Source of the DNA: Variovorax ginsengisoli
GTDB lineage: Bacteria > Pseudomonadota > Gammaproteobacteria > Burkholderiales > Burkholderiaceae_C
Direction: 5' to 3'
Assembly: GCF_030486595.1 (NCBI RefSeq)
Contig: NZ_JAUJZH010000030.1
Coordinates: 1 to 64,000, forward strand
Length of the DNA: 64,000 bases
The notes below the pieces were generated by a model. The model was not told where the DNA came from and searched no databases. It worked only from the letters and a program-made list of their open reading frames with translations. Position numbers and translations under genes: made by a program. Positions 54,133 through 62,596 of this stretch are shown here, piece after piece (position 1 is the stretch's first letter; every line of letters begins with the position of its first letter).

Positions 54133-54969
54133 ATGAAGAAGAAAACGACCACGACCCCCTTGGCCGCCGCCGCATTGCTGGCACTCGCGGCCGGCTTCGC
54201 CGGTGCCGCGAGCGCCGACGAGGTGGACACCATCAAGGCGCGCGGCACACTGATCTGCGGCACGGGCAGCAACGTCGTGCCCTTTTCCTATATCGAGGAT
54301 CAGCAGACCCGCAAGAACGTCGGCTACGACGTCGACATCTGCGAGGCCGTCGCCAAGTCGATCGGCGTGAAGCCGGAACTGAAATTCGTGACCACCGCCA
54401 CCCGGATTCCCGAGGTGCAGCAGGGCCGCGTCGACCTTGCGCTGGCTTCGGTCACGATCACCCCCGAGCGCAAGGAACTGATCAGCTTCAGCTATCCCTA
54501 CCTGGTGTCCGGCACCGCGATCATCACGCCGGCCGTCAACCCGATGAACGCCTTCTCCGACCTCGAGAACAAGCGCGTCTCGGTGACGGAGGGCGGCAGC
54601 ACCGGCCCGGCCGTGAGCCGCAAGATTCCGGGCGCCAAGCCGATCGGTTTCCCGACGCCGGCGACGGGCTTCATGGCGCTGGAGCAAGGCAAGGTCCAGG
54701 CCATGGCCGGCGACGAGACCGTCTTGCTGGGCCTGATGCGCTCGACACCAGGCAAGTACGTGATGTTCAGCGACTACCTGGTGACCGAGAAGATGGGCAT
54801 CGGCGTGCGCAAGGACGAGCCCAAGCTGCTGGCGATCGTCAACCAGACCTTGCTCGATATGGAGAAGTCGGGACAGGCACAGGAGAGCTACGACCGCTGG
54901 TTCGGCGCCAACTCGCCGCTCAAGCGCAAGCGCAACTTCACCTTCGGACCTTCCACCGAAGACAACTGA
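54133..54969 (+). CDS. polar amino-acid ABC transporter substrate-binding protein
   Basis: 278-residue family-3 solute-binding protein with signal peptide (AALLALAAGFAGAASADEVD). Motifs are KARGTLICGTGSNVVPFSYI, VGYDVDICEAVAKSIGVKPE (ligand site) and RIPEVQQGRVDLALASVTIT. It binds a polar amino acid, possibly cystine or a sulfur amino acid given the operon. ATG is preceded by ACGGAG. The permease gene with frameshift follows. Confidence 0.93.
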   Translation: MKKKTTTTPLAAAALLALAAGFAGAASADEVDTIKARGTLICGTGSNVVPFSYIEDQQTRKNVGYDVDICEAVAKSIGVKPELKFVTTATRIPEVQQGRVDLALASVTITPERKELISFSYPYLVSGTAIITPAVNPMNAFSDLENKRVSVTEGGSTGPAVSRKIPGAKPIGFPTPATGFMALEQGKVQAMAGDETVLLGLMRSTPGKYVMFSDYLVTEKMGIGVRKDEPKLLAIVNQTLLDMEKSGQAQESYDRWFGANSPLKRKRNFTFGPSTEDN

Positions 54970-55024
54970 CCTTTCTTGCGGCCGCTCGGCCCGCAACCTT
55001 CCTCCACCAGACAGGAATGCCCTC

Positions 55025-55721
55025 ATGACTTTGAATGGGACAGTCGCGCTGTGGGCCCAGTACGGCGCGTCGCTGCTGGCCGGCCTCGCGATGACGCTGG
55101 AGCTGGCCGTGGTGGCCATCGTCGGCAGCCTGCTGCTCGGCACGCTGGTGTCGCTGGCCCGGCTGTCGAGCTTCGCGCCGCTGCGCAGCCTCGCCGCCGC
55201 GTACGTCGACTTCGTGCGCTGCGTGCCGCTGCTGGTGCATGCGATGTTCTGGTACTTCGGCGCCACCGAGCTGCTGCCGGACGCGGCCAAGGCGTGGCTC
55301 TACGACCGCGACGCCAGCATGATCGCGGGCTCGATCGCGCTGATCGTCTATTCGGCGGCGTTCGTCTCCGAGGACATCCGAAGCGGCATCCGCTCGATCT
55401 CGCGCGGCCAGGTCGAGGCGGCGCGCGCGCTCGGCTTCGGCTTCTTGCGGACCTTCGTCCTCGTGATTCTTCCGCAGGCGATCAGCGGCGGTGATCCCGC
55501 CGCTGATCGGCCAGACCATGACCATCACCAAGAACACCAGCATCACGCTGATGATCGGCGTGGTCGAACTAATCAGCGCGGCCCGGCGGGTGCAGGACAC
55601 GACCTTCAGGATCGTCGAGCCGTATGCGTTCGCGACCCTGTCCTATCTGATCGTGTGCTCGCTGCTGACCATGCTCGCCATGCGCTACGAGCGCTGGTCG
55701 AAGGGAGGCGCCCGTGCTTGA
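55025..55721 (+). pseudogene. polar amino-acid ABC permease, frameshifted
   Basis: HisM/GltJ-type inner-membrane permease. From ATG 55025 it reads GLAMTLELAVVAIVGSLLLG, DFVRCVPLLVHAMFWYFG and the EAA-type loop SRGQVEAARALGFGFLRTFV; near 55482 one extra base shifts the frame within what should be LPQAIRRVIPPLIGQ. The remaining residues (TMTITKNTSITLMIGVVELI to RWSKGGARA) continue in the new frame to 55721. Total would be about 232 residues, normal for the family. All its neighbours are intact, so a sequencing error is quite possible. Confidence 0.88.
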
Positions 55722-56457
55722 GATCGTCCGCGAATACTGGCTGCAGATCCTGATCGGCAACTACCCGAGCGGACCGCTCGGCGGTGTCGCGCTCACGCTG
55801 CTGCTGGCCCTTGCCGGGCTGCTTCTGGCGCTGCCCGCCGGCGTGATCCTGGCGCTGGGCCTGACCTCGACCTGGCGGCCGGTGGCCGCCGCCTCGACCG
55901 CCCTGGTCTTCTACATGCGCAGCGTGCCGCTTCTCATGCACCTGCTGTGGATCCACTACCTCGTGCTGCCGCTGCTGCTCGGCCATGCATTGTCGGGATT
56001 CACTTCGGTGCTGGTGACCCTGGTGATCTTCAACGGCGCCTACCTGTCGCAGACGATTCGCGCCGGCATGGATGCATTGCCCAAGGGCCAGTACGAGGCG
56101 GCCCGCGCCATGGGCTTCGGCCACCTGGCGGCCTTGCGCCGCGTCGTCGGGCCACAGGCCCTGCGCAACGTGACGCCCAGCATCGTCGGCCAGCTGGTGA
56201 TCCTGATCAAGGAAACGTCGCTCGGCTCGCTGATCGGCCTGGCCGAGACCACCCAGCAGTTCCTCGACCTGAATGACCGGCTCGGCAACCGGTCGCTGGA
56301 AGTCTTCGCCTTGCTGGCGCTGACCTTCTTTGCGCTGTGCTACCCGTTGACGCTTTTCGGCCGCTGGCTCGAGAAGCGCTATGCCACCCAACCCAAGGCC
56401 GCGTCCGCGGCCCCGATTCCGGCAATGCTGCCCGTGCTCGGAAGGAAGAAAGCATGA
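55714..56457 (+). CDS. polar amino-acid ABC transporter permease
   Basis: 247 residues, about five helices. Typical GlnP/HisM motifs are GVALTLLLALAGLLLALPAG, YMRSVPLLMHLLWIHY and the ATPase-docking loop PKGQYEAARAMGFGHLAALR followed by VVGPQALRNVTPSIVGQLVI. The start is GTG 55714, overlapping the end of the first permease, which supports coupled translation. It pairs with that permease in the membrane. Confidence 0.93.
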   Translation: MLEIVREYWLQILIGNYPSGPLGGVALTLLLALAGLLLALPAGVILALGLTSTWRPVAAASTALVFYMRSVPLLMHLLWIHYLVLPLLLGHALSGFTSVLVTLVIFNGAYLSQTIRAGMDALPKGQYEAARAMGFGHLAALRRVVGPQALRNVTPSIVGQLVILIKETSLGSLIGLAETTQQFLDLNDRLGNRSLEVFALLALTFFALCYPLTLFGRWLEKRYATQPKAASAAPIPAMLPVLGRKKA

Positions 56458-57182
56458 TTCACTTCGCGAACGTCCACAAGAACTACGGCAGCCTGCGGGT
56501 GCTCAACAATATCAACCTGGTGTTGAATCGCGGCGAGGTCGTGGTGATCTGCGGGCCTTCGGGCTCCGGCAAGTCGACCCTGCTGCGCACGATCAACCGG
56601 CTCGAGAAGATCGACGGGGGCGTGATCACGGTCGACGGCGTGTCGCTGCCGACCCGGGAGCGGGACATCAACCGGTATCGGCAGGGCGTCGGCTTCGTGT
56701 TCCAGAGCTTCAACCTCTTCCCGCACCTGACCGCGCTCGACAACATCACGCTGGCGCTGCGCCATCTGCTCGGCCAGTCGGACGCGGAAGCCCGCGCCTG
56801 CGGCATCCGGCTGCTGGCCCGCGTGGGCCTGCAGGACAAGGCCCACGTCCGCCCCGACCATCTGTCGGGGGGCCAGCAGCAGCGCGTGGCGATCGCGCGC
56901 GCGCTGGCGATGAAGCCGCCGTTGATCCTCTTCGACGAGCCCACCAGCGCGCTCGATCCCGGGATGGTCGGCGAGGTGCTGGCCGTGATGCGCGAACTGG
57001 CCGGCGACGGCATGACGATGGTCTGCGTGACCCACGAGATGGGATTCGCGCGCGAGGTGGCGGACCGCGTCATCTTCATGGCCGACGGCGCGATCGGCGA
57101 GGACGCCCCGCCGGAGCAGTTCTTCACCCGCCCGAGCAATCCGCGTCTGCAGACCTTCCTTGCCGATGTGCGCCGTGCCTGA
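56454..57182 (+). CDS. polar amino-acid ABC transporter ATP-binding protein
   Basis: 242 residues, GlnQ/HisP type. Walker A GPSGSGKSTLLRTINRLEK (about 32-50), FVFQSFNLFPHLTALDNITL, signature LSGGQQQRVAIARALAM, Walker B LILFDEPTSALDPGMVGEVL and VTHEMGFAREVADRVIFMAD are all present. The ATG overlaps the permease stop by four bases. Completes the importer. Confidence 0.96.
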   Translation: MIHFANVHKNYGSLRVLNNINLVLNRGEVVVICGPSGSGKSTLLRTINRLEKIDGGVITVDGVSLPTRERDINRYRQGVGFVFQSFNLFPHLTALDNITLALRHLLGQSDAEARACGIRLLARVGLQDKAHVRPDHLSGGQQQRVAIARALAMKPPLILFDEPTSALDPGMVGEVLAVMRELAGDGMTMVCVTHEMGFAREVADRVIFMADGAIGEDAPPEQFFTRPSNPRLQTFLADVRRA

Positions 57183-57218
57183 AGGCGCCGGCATTTCCCT
57201 CCATTGAAAAAAGGCCCC

Positions 57219-58403
57219 ATGCCGCTTCATCTCGACACCCGCCTCGCCCATTGCGGCCGACCCGCCATGAACGGCGACAGCGGGCCGGTCAACGTGCCCG
57301 TGGTTCGAACCAGCACCGTGCGCTTCGACAGCATCGAAGCCATGCATGCCCAGGTCCGGAAGCGCGCCGGCGGCCTGCCCATCAGCACCTATGGCCGGCA
57401 GGGGACGCAAACCCATCGCGCGCTGGAGGAGGCGATGTGCGAACTGGAAGGCGGATCGCGGGCCTTCCTGACGCCGTCCGGGCTGGCGGCGATTTCGCTG
57501 ACGCTGCTGGCGTTGACGGCGCCGGGCGACCACGTGCTGGCCATCGACAGCGTCTACCAGCCGGTTCGCAAGCTCGATGCCGGCCATCTGGCGCGCAACG
57601 GGGTGCGGGTCGACTACTTCGATCCCCTGACCGAGCGCATCGAAGACCGGCTGCGGCCCGAGACGCGCGTGGTCTACGTCGAGACGCCCGGCTCGCTGCT
57701 GTTCGAGATGTACGACCTGGTTCCGATCGTGGCCGCCTGCAGGGAGCGCGGCATCAGCGTGGTGGCGGACAACACCTGGGCCTCGGGCTACCTGTTCAAT
57801 CCGTTGGCGCTCGGGGCCGACATCTCGCTGATCGCGGGGACCAAGTACGTGTCGGGCCATTCCGACCTGATGCTGGGCGTGATCGTCACGCGCGATGCGG
57901 CCCATGCCTCCCGGCTCGCCACGACCTACGAGGCGCTGGGCCTCGCCGTGAGCCCGGACGACGTCTATCTCGCGCTGCGCGGACTGCGCACGATGGCGGT
58001 GCGGATGCAGCAGCATGCGCACAACGCGCTGGCCGTGGCGCGCTGGCTGGCGCAGCATCCGGGCGTCGACCGGGTCTACTACCCGGCCCTGGAGAGCGAT
58101 CCCGGCCATGCGCTGTGGCGGCGCGACTTCCGGGGTGCCAACGGCTTGCTGTCGGTCGGCTTTCGCGGACTCGCCGAAACCCAGCTGTTCGCGATCGCCG
58201 ATGCATTGGCATTGTTCGACATCGGCGCCTCGTGGGGCGGCTACGAAAGCCTGGTGCTGCCGGCGACCGCCGACAAGCTGGCGGCGCATCGCGGCTGGCA
58301 CGGCACGGCAGGCGTGCTGAGGCTGCATATCGGGCTCGAGAACACGGCCGACCTGATCGCCGACCTGGCCCAGGCGATCGCGGGCGCGCAGGCAGCGCGC
58401 TGA
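57219..58403 (+). CDS. metC: cystathionine beta-lyase
   Basis: 394-residue PLP enzyme of the Cys/Met metabolism family, which splits cystathionine (and often cystine) to a thiol, pyruvate and ammonia. It starts MPLHLDTRLAHCGRPAMNGD and has PVVRTSTVRFDS, the catalytic Lys in LIAGTKYVSGHSDLMLGVIV, and the C-terminal SWGGYESLVLPATADKL. ATG 57219 is preferred; a TTG at 57204 would give five more residues. Last gene of the sulfur cluster, immediately after the ABC importer; it would release H2S or a thiol for the GST/dioxygenase/rhodanese steps. Confidence 0.93.
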   Translation: MPLHLDTRLAHCGRPAMNGDSGPVNVPVVRTSTVRFDSIEAMHAQVRKRAGGLPISTYGRQGTQTHRALEEAMCELEGGSRAFLTPSGLAAISLTLLALTAPGDHVLAIDSVYQPVRKLDAGHLARNGVRVDYFDPLTERIEDRLRPETRVVYVETPGSLLFEMYDLVPIVAACRERGISVVADNTWASGYLFNPLALGADISLIAGTKYVSGHSDLMLGVIVTRDAAHASRLATTYEALGLAVSPDDVYLALRGLRTMAVRMQQHAHNALAVARWLAQHPGVDRVYYPALESDPGHALWRRDFRGANGLLSVGFRGLAETQLFAIADALALFDIGASWGGYESLVLPATADKLAAHRGWHGTAGVLRLHIGLENTADLIADLAQAIAGAQAAR

Positions 58404-58425
58404 CGCAGCCCGCGCGCCCGCCGCA

Positions 58426-58625
58426 TCAAGGCGCCCAGTGGGTGCCGAACGGGTTCGACGCGCCGATCGCCGGGAAGTCCACGAAGGCCTGGCTGCAGTC
58501 GAGGACCAGCGTCGGATCCTTGGTGTGCGATGACGCGCCGCTGACCACGATGTCGTTCGCGGTCGACGCGACGATCGGCAGGTTCACGTCGCTGAGCGTC
58601 AGGCTGGCATCCGATGCGATCCCCT
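58426..58625 (-). pseudogene. C-terminal fragment of an unrecognised secreted-type protein
   Basis: A minus-strand frame without a start reads SLTLSDVNLPIVASTANDIV, then VSGASSHTKDPTLVLDCSQA, then FPAIGASNPFGTHWAP and a stop. The composition resembles an extracellular protein end (Ser/Thr/Ala-rich beta strands). I do not recognise the family. Its 5' part is missing, and DNA leading to the FGE-type gene begins within 10 bases of the break. Confidence 0.5.
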
Positions 58626-58632
58626 TGCTGAA

Positions 58633-59790
58633 CTAATCGGTCATCGCACTGCCCCGGTTGCAGACGAAGCTAGCTTCAAGCCAACTCCACGAGTAGCAAT
58701 CGAGCCCTCCGGTTGCCGGCCTTGCTGAATTGAACGGATCAGAGCCCCGTCGCGCGCTGGGCCGGTAGGACTGGCAGTAGTCCTCGTTGCAAAGGAACGA
58801 TCCGCCTCGAATCACCTTCTTGGGGGCGTACGGCGGCACGCCCGGGTCAGCCGGATCGAATGAGTCGGCCGGCCCCAAGGGATTGGCCAGCGTGCCACCA
58901 TTGGCCAGCTTGGCCTGTGACCGAAAAAAGTCGGCGCGGTACCAGTCGGCCACCCATTGCCACGCATTGCCCGTCATGTCGGACAGGCCGTAGCCGTTGC
59001 TGGGAAACGAGCCGGCGGGCGTCGTATCTGCCGCGCCACCCGTGCTGGGTTTGATGACGGGAAACGCTTGCTGATTGACGTCCCAGAAATTGGCCTGCGG
59101 CTTGCCATCCTTTTCGAGCTGGTCGCCCCAGGCGTATGTGGCCTGATTCAAGCCGCCGCGCGCGCCGTATTCCCACTGCGCCTCGGTGGGCAGCCGTTTG
59201 CCTGCCCACTTGGCATAGGCGACGGCGTCTTCGTGGCTGACCTGAACCACCGGATGGTCTCCCTTGTCACCGATGGTGCTTTGTGGGCCATGCGGGTGGC
59301 GCCAGTCGGCACCCGCGACATAGGCCCACCACTGCGAGTAATCGTCGAGCCGGACCTGGTTGGCTGTGCCGGTGAACACCATGGCGCCCGGAATCAGCAA
59401 TGCATCGTCGGGACGCTGGACGCCCGGCGGGAGTTGCACGCGCAGCGTTTCCCATTGCGGCTTCTTCTCGGCCGTCGTGACGTAGCCCGTGGCCGCCACG
59501 AACTTGGCAAACTGGTCGTTGGTAACGTGGGTTACGTCCATCCAGAAGCCGGGCACACTGACCCAGTGCGTGGGTCGCTCGTTGGCTTGCGCCAGCTTGT
59601 GATCGCTGCCCATCAGAAACTTTCCGGCAGGCACCCACGCCATTCCGATCGGTGCATTGATGCCGTCGCTCAGGATCACGCGGTGCGCTTTCGCTGCCCC
59701 GAACTTCTTCACATAGAAGTACGCACCGCCGCCAGCAACTGCCACGCCGGCCGCCGCGGTGATGAGCGAGCGACGCTTGATCAAGGACAT
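58633..59790 (-). CDS. formylglycine-generating enzyme (SUMF1-type), altered C-terminus
   Basis: 385 residues with an N-terminal membrane/signal segment (SLITAAAGVAVAGGGAYFYV), so it acts outside the cytoplasm or membrane-attached. The FGE fold is clear: AWVPAGKFLMGSD, PTHWVSVPGFWMDVTHVTND, PVVQVSHEDAVAYAKWAGKR, LPTEAQWEYGARGG and MTGNAWQWVADWY. The copper-binding Cys pair of aerobic FGEs is present at about 334 and 339 (IRGGSFLCNEDYCQSYRPSA). It would oxidise the sulfatase Cys to formylglycine. The usual GFR ending is absent: after RRGSDP the tail (FNSARPATGGLDCYSWSWLE) is unrelated, indicating a 3' rearrangement. ATG 59790 (AGGA upstream) is preferred over GTG 59820. Confidence 0.88.
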   Translation of the reverse strand: MSLIKRRSLITAAAGVAVAGGGAYFYVKKFGAAKAHRVILSDGINAPIGMAWVPAGKFLMGSDHKLAQANERPTHWVSVPGFWMDVTHVTNDQFAKFVAATGYVTTAEKKPQWETLRVQLPPGVQRPDDALLIPGAMVFTGTANQVRLDDYSQWWAYVAGADWRHPHGPQSTIGDKGDHPVVQVSHEDAVAYAKWAGKRLPTEAQWEYGARGGLNQATYAWGDQLEKDGKPQANFWDVNQQAFPVIKPSTGGAADTTPAGSFPSNGYGLSDMTGNAWQWVADWYRADFFRSQAKLANGGTLANPLGPADSFDPADPGVPPYAPKKVIRGGSFLCNEDYCQSYRPSARRGSDPFNSARPATGGLDCYSWSWLEASFVCNRGSAMTD

Positions 59791-59821
59791 TTCCGGCGGT
59801 CCTGCAACTCGAATCGACACG

Positions 59822-62050
59822 TCAAAAGGTGGCGCTCGACGGCTTGCACTTGCCGGTGTTCTGCTGGATCAATGCCAGGTCGGTGAAGTCCGTTTTGCCG
59901 TCGAAGTTGAAGTCGAACATGCTCGACAGACCCCACCCCCGGTTGATCCGAGTCCAAAGGCCGACGTCGGCGCCGTTCACCTCGCCGTCGATGTTGCCGT
60001 CACCGATGCAGGCAGGTTGCGATGCCAGGATGGTGTCCAACTGGGACGTGAGGCTGTTGTAGGCATTCAGCATCGGGATGGACCAAGTCGCTTTGGCTGG
60101 CAACAGGTCCAGGTCAGCCTTGTCGATCTTCGGAGTGGGAGCGCTTTGGTCCACCGCGTAGAACTCGTTTGCTGTCACCGGGCCTCCGGTGTCCGTGGTG
60201 GGATCATAGGTCTGGACCGTGTTGCGAACCAGCTTGTAGTTGTCGTTGCGCACGGCCATCGTGATCTCCGCCGCGATCGGCGTCAAAGCCACGTTGGCCT
60301 TGTGCTCGGCTTGGTTCACTTCCCAGCAACTGCGGTAACCCACGTCGTTCGGGTGGCCGGTGGAGATGACGGATGCATCGGTGTAGCCCGGTCCCCACCA
60401 GACGCCTGCGTTGTCTTCACACGGCCCCTTGTCGAACACGCTTTGCGTGCAGATCGACGCCACCGTCTTGCCGCCGATCACGGTCTTGACGATGCAGGCG
60501 CCATTGCGCTGGCCATTGGCCTGGACGTTGTAGCCGCCCTGGGTGAAGTTCACGGAGCGAATACTTGCCTGGTCAGGGCGCGTCAGGTAGGGCATCAGCG
60601 GCGCGGCGTCGATGGTGCGGGGAACGGACGCCACGACGTCCAAGCCCGCAATCTCGCCGAACAGGCGGAAGACGTCGACCGTGTTGGTCATGTGTTCGAC
60701 GTCGCGGTTGGGGCTGGCGACGACGTTGCCGGCGACGATCAAGGGCACCCACACACCAGTCTGGTAGGCGGTGGACTTGGCCCGACCGATGTCAAAGGGC
60801 TCCTTCACGGCGTTGGCGAACGAGCCGTTGTCGCCCACGATCACGATCACAGTGCTCTGGGCCTTGGGGTCGTAGGCCAGCGTTCCATCGGCGTTGCGAG
60901 TGGCGAGGCCGGTCTCCACCAGCAGTCGGCCGAACTCCGAATCCACCGCCTCCGTCATCTTGTTCGAGATCACGCGATGCGGCTCGAACACGTCACATTT
61001 CAAGCCGTCGCCGGGCGTGCCTTGCACCAAGCCGCCAGGGGCTTGCTGGTAGGGCGTGTGCGCCGCGCTGTAACTCACCGTGGCCATCCAGGGCTGCTTG
61101 CCGGAGCGGCTCTTGATCCAGTCAATGGCGCCTTGCGTCTCGATGGTGGTGCGATAGCCGCGGTTGCGCGGGTCGGAATTGGGTGGCGTCTGCACGCTGT
61201 TCGCATCGGCGATGACCAGCGGCGACACATAGTAGGCATTGGCTTTCGTGAAGTTGAGTCCAGCCGGCACGACGCTCTGGCAAGCGCTTGACGGCTTCAA
61301 GATGCCGCCTTCATTCATGCACTGCTTTCCTGGTGCGTCACCTCGCGCAGACAAGCCCGTGAGCGTGCTGCAGGAGTTGTCCGCGTGGTAGCAGGCACCC
61401 GTGTCGGCGCCGCCAGCAGCCGCGCCGGGGACGAAGCCGCAGGAATAGGTACCTTCTGGCGCGACGCCGCCGGCCGTGGTGTCGATCGACGCCGGGCCGC
61501 CGCGGATCCAGCCATAGAAGTAGTCCCAGCCCAGTTGGATCGGCGTGTTGTTGCCATCCTCGTTGTTGTCGGGTCCGGCCAGATGGAACTTGCCGAACAT
61601 GGCGCTTTCGTAGTTGGCCTGCTTGAGCAACTTGGGCGTGGTCATCTCGCTGTTCGAGATCTGCGAATTGGCCAGGTCGTAAGGTCCGAGCGCCGCATAG
61701 TTGTTGGTGCGAAGCGGGAATCGGCCCGCGAACATCGCAGCTCGTCCAGGCGAACATTCAGGCATGGACCAGGTATTGCGGAACCGCACTCCGGCGCTGG
61801 CCACCGCAGTCATATTCGGCATGGCCGGTGGCGTGATTCCGCCGTATCCGAACGACTTCATCTGGTCGACCCCTACGTCGTCCATGATCACGAACAGGAT
61901 GTTTGGTTTGGCCGATGCATTCGCGCCGGTGCCAGCGAATGGGGTGGATGCGCCTGAGCTACCGGAGCCGCCACAACTCGACATCGATGCCAGCAGCATG
62001 CCGCACAATGGTATGGCTATCGCGCCGCGCAGCTGGGTATTGGCTATCAA
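59822..62050 (-). CDS. lipoprotein arylsulfatase with C-terminal dockerin-like repeat
   Basis: 742 residues. A lipobox-like MSSC (Cys26) follows a hydrophobic start, so it is probably membrane-anchored in the periplasm. The sulfatase domain begins PNILFVIMDDVG (metal-binding Asp pair 57-58) and has the signature CSPGR at 99-103 inside SMPECSPGRAAMFAGR; Cys99 is the formylglycine precursor. A long insertion (about 190-300) separates it from TVIVIVGDNGSFANAVKEPF, which carries the later metal ligands. The last ~60 residues form two EF-hand-like dockerin type I repeats (GDGNIDGEVNGADVGLWTRI and DFNFDGKTDFTDLALIQQN). It removes sulfate esters; the FGE gene downstream provides the active-site modification. 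The start codon is taken as TTG 62050, since no upstream ATG fits. Confidence 0.88.
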   Translation of the reverse strand: MIANTQLRGAIAIPLCGMLLASMSSCGGSGSSGASTPFAGTGANASAKPNILFVIMDDVGVDQMKSFGYGGITPPAMPNMTAVASAGVRFRNTWSMPECSPGRAAMFAGRFPLRTNNYAALGPYDLANSQISNSEMTTPKLLKQANYESAMFGKFHLAGPDNNEDGNNTPIQLGWDYFYGWIRGGPASIDTTAGGVAPEGTYSCGFVPGAAAGGADTGACYHADNSCSTLTGLSARGDAPGKQCMNEGGILKPSSACQSVVPAGLNFTKANAYYVSPLVIADANSVQTPPNSDPRNRGYRTTIETQGAIDWIKSRSGKQPWMATVSYSAAHTPYQQAPGGLVQGTPGDGLKCDVFEPHRVISNKMTEAVDSEFGRLLVETGLATRNADGTLAYDPKAQSTVIVIVGDNGSFANAVKEPFDIGRAKSTAYQTGVWVPLIVAGNVVASPNRDVEHMTNTVDVFRLFGEIAGLDVVASVPRTIDAAPLMPYLTRPDQASIRSVNFTQGGYNVQANGQRNGACIVKTVIGGKTVASICTQSVFDKGPCEDNAGVWWGPGYTDASVISTGHPNDVGYRSCWEVNQAEHKANVALTPIAAEITMAVRNDNYKLVRNTVQTYDPTTDTGGPVTANEFYAVDQSAPTPKIDKADLDLLPAKATWSIPMLNAYNSLTSQLDTILASQPACIGDGNIDGEVNGADVGLWTRINRGWGLSSMFDFNFDGKTDFTDLALIQQNTGKCKPSSATF

Positions 62051-62249
62051 GGTGAATACTTTCTATTGCATGGCCAAATTGGTAGCACGTGGCGCTTCGC
62101 CGCTCAATGGCTCGCGACAAAGAGAGGGTTGAGTCCCATTCTGTGGTGTGGGTCCACAACCCGCATGAGGCTGACACCTGTGGTAGCACTGGGGACAGCC
62201 GAGTAGGCGCCGTATCGCCCCACAGATTGCAAGGCCTCCCTCGGTCGCG

Positions 62250-62566
62250 TTACGCAGCGCCGAGTTCCATCGCCGCGTTCTCGCGCAGCGCTTCCTTGCT
62301 GGCCACGGCCTCGTCGAACGCCTTGCGCAGGCGCCGCACCTCGGCTTCTGCATCGCTGAGCAGGCGAGCGAATTCCTGCTGCTGCGTGTGCATCTGCGCC
62401 TCCATGGCCGTGGCAGCTTGGCGCGAGGACGCCAGGGCCTCATCGTCGCCACCCGGGCCTGCTCGAAGGATGCCTCGCGCTGGGTGAGCTCCGACTCCTT
62501 CCGGGCGAGCGCCTCGCGCTGCAGCTCGAGCTCGCGACGGGCCGCTTCGGTCTTCTGGACATGCAC
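62250..62566 (-). pseudogene. coiled-coil protein fragment (KfrA-like), frameshifted
   Basis: Starts MHVQKTEAARRELELQREAL and ARKESELTQREASFEQARV, then shifts frame near 62449 and continues as ALASSRQAATAMEAQMHTQQ, QEFARLLSDAEAEVRRLRKA and ENAAMELGAA. All heptad-rich, typical of KfrA-like plasmid DNA-binding coiled coils, but the N-terminal DNA-binding domain is absent. Joined head to head with the broken peptidase gene. Confidence 0.6.
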
Positions 62567-62596
62567 CTGGTCGGGTTCGCGGCGGGCGGCCGCTCG

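Noticed and set aside
55025..55721. Programmed frameshifting in the ABC permease
   Set aside because: No slippery sequence or downstream structure is evident, and family members are single-frame.
59759..61291. 510-codon plus-strand frame opposite the sulfatase
   Set aside because: Shadow of the sulfatase gene; His/Arg/Val-rich low-complexity translation.
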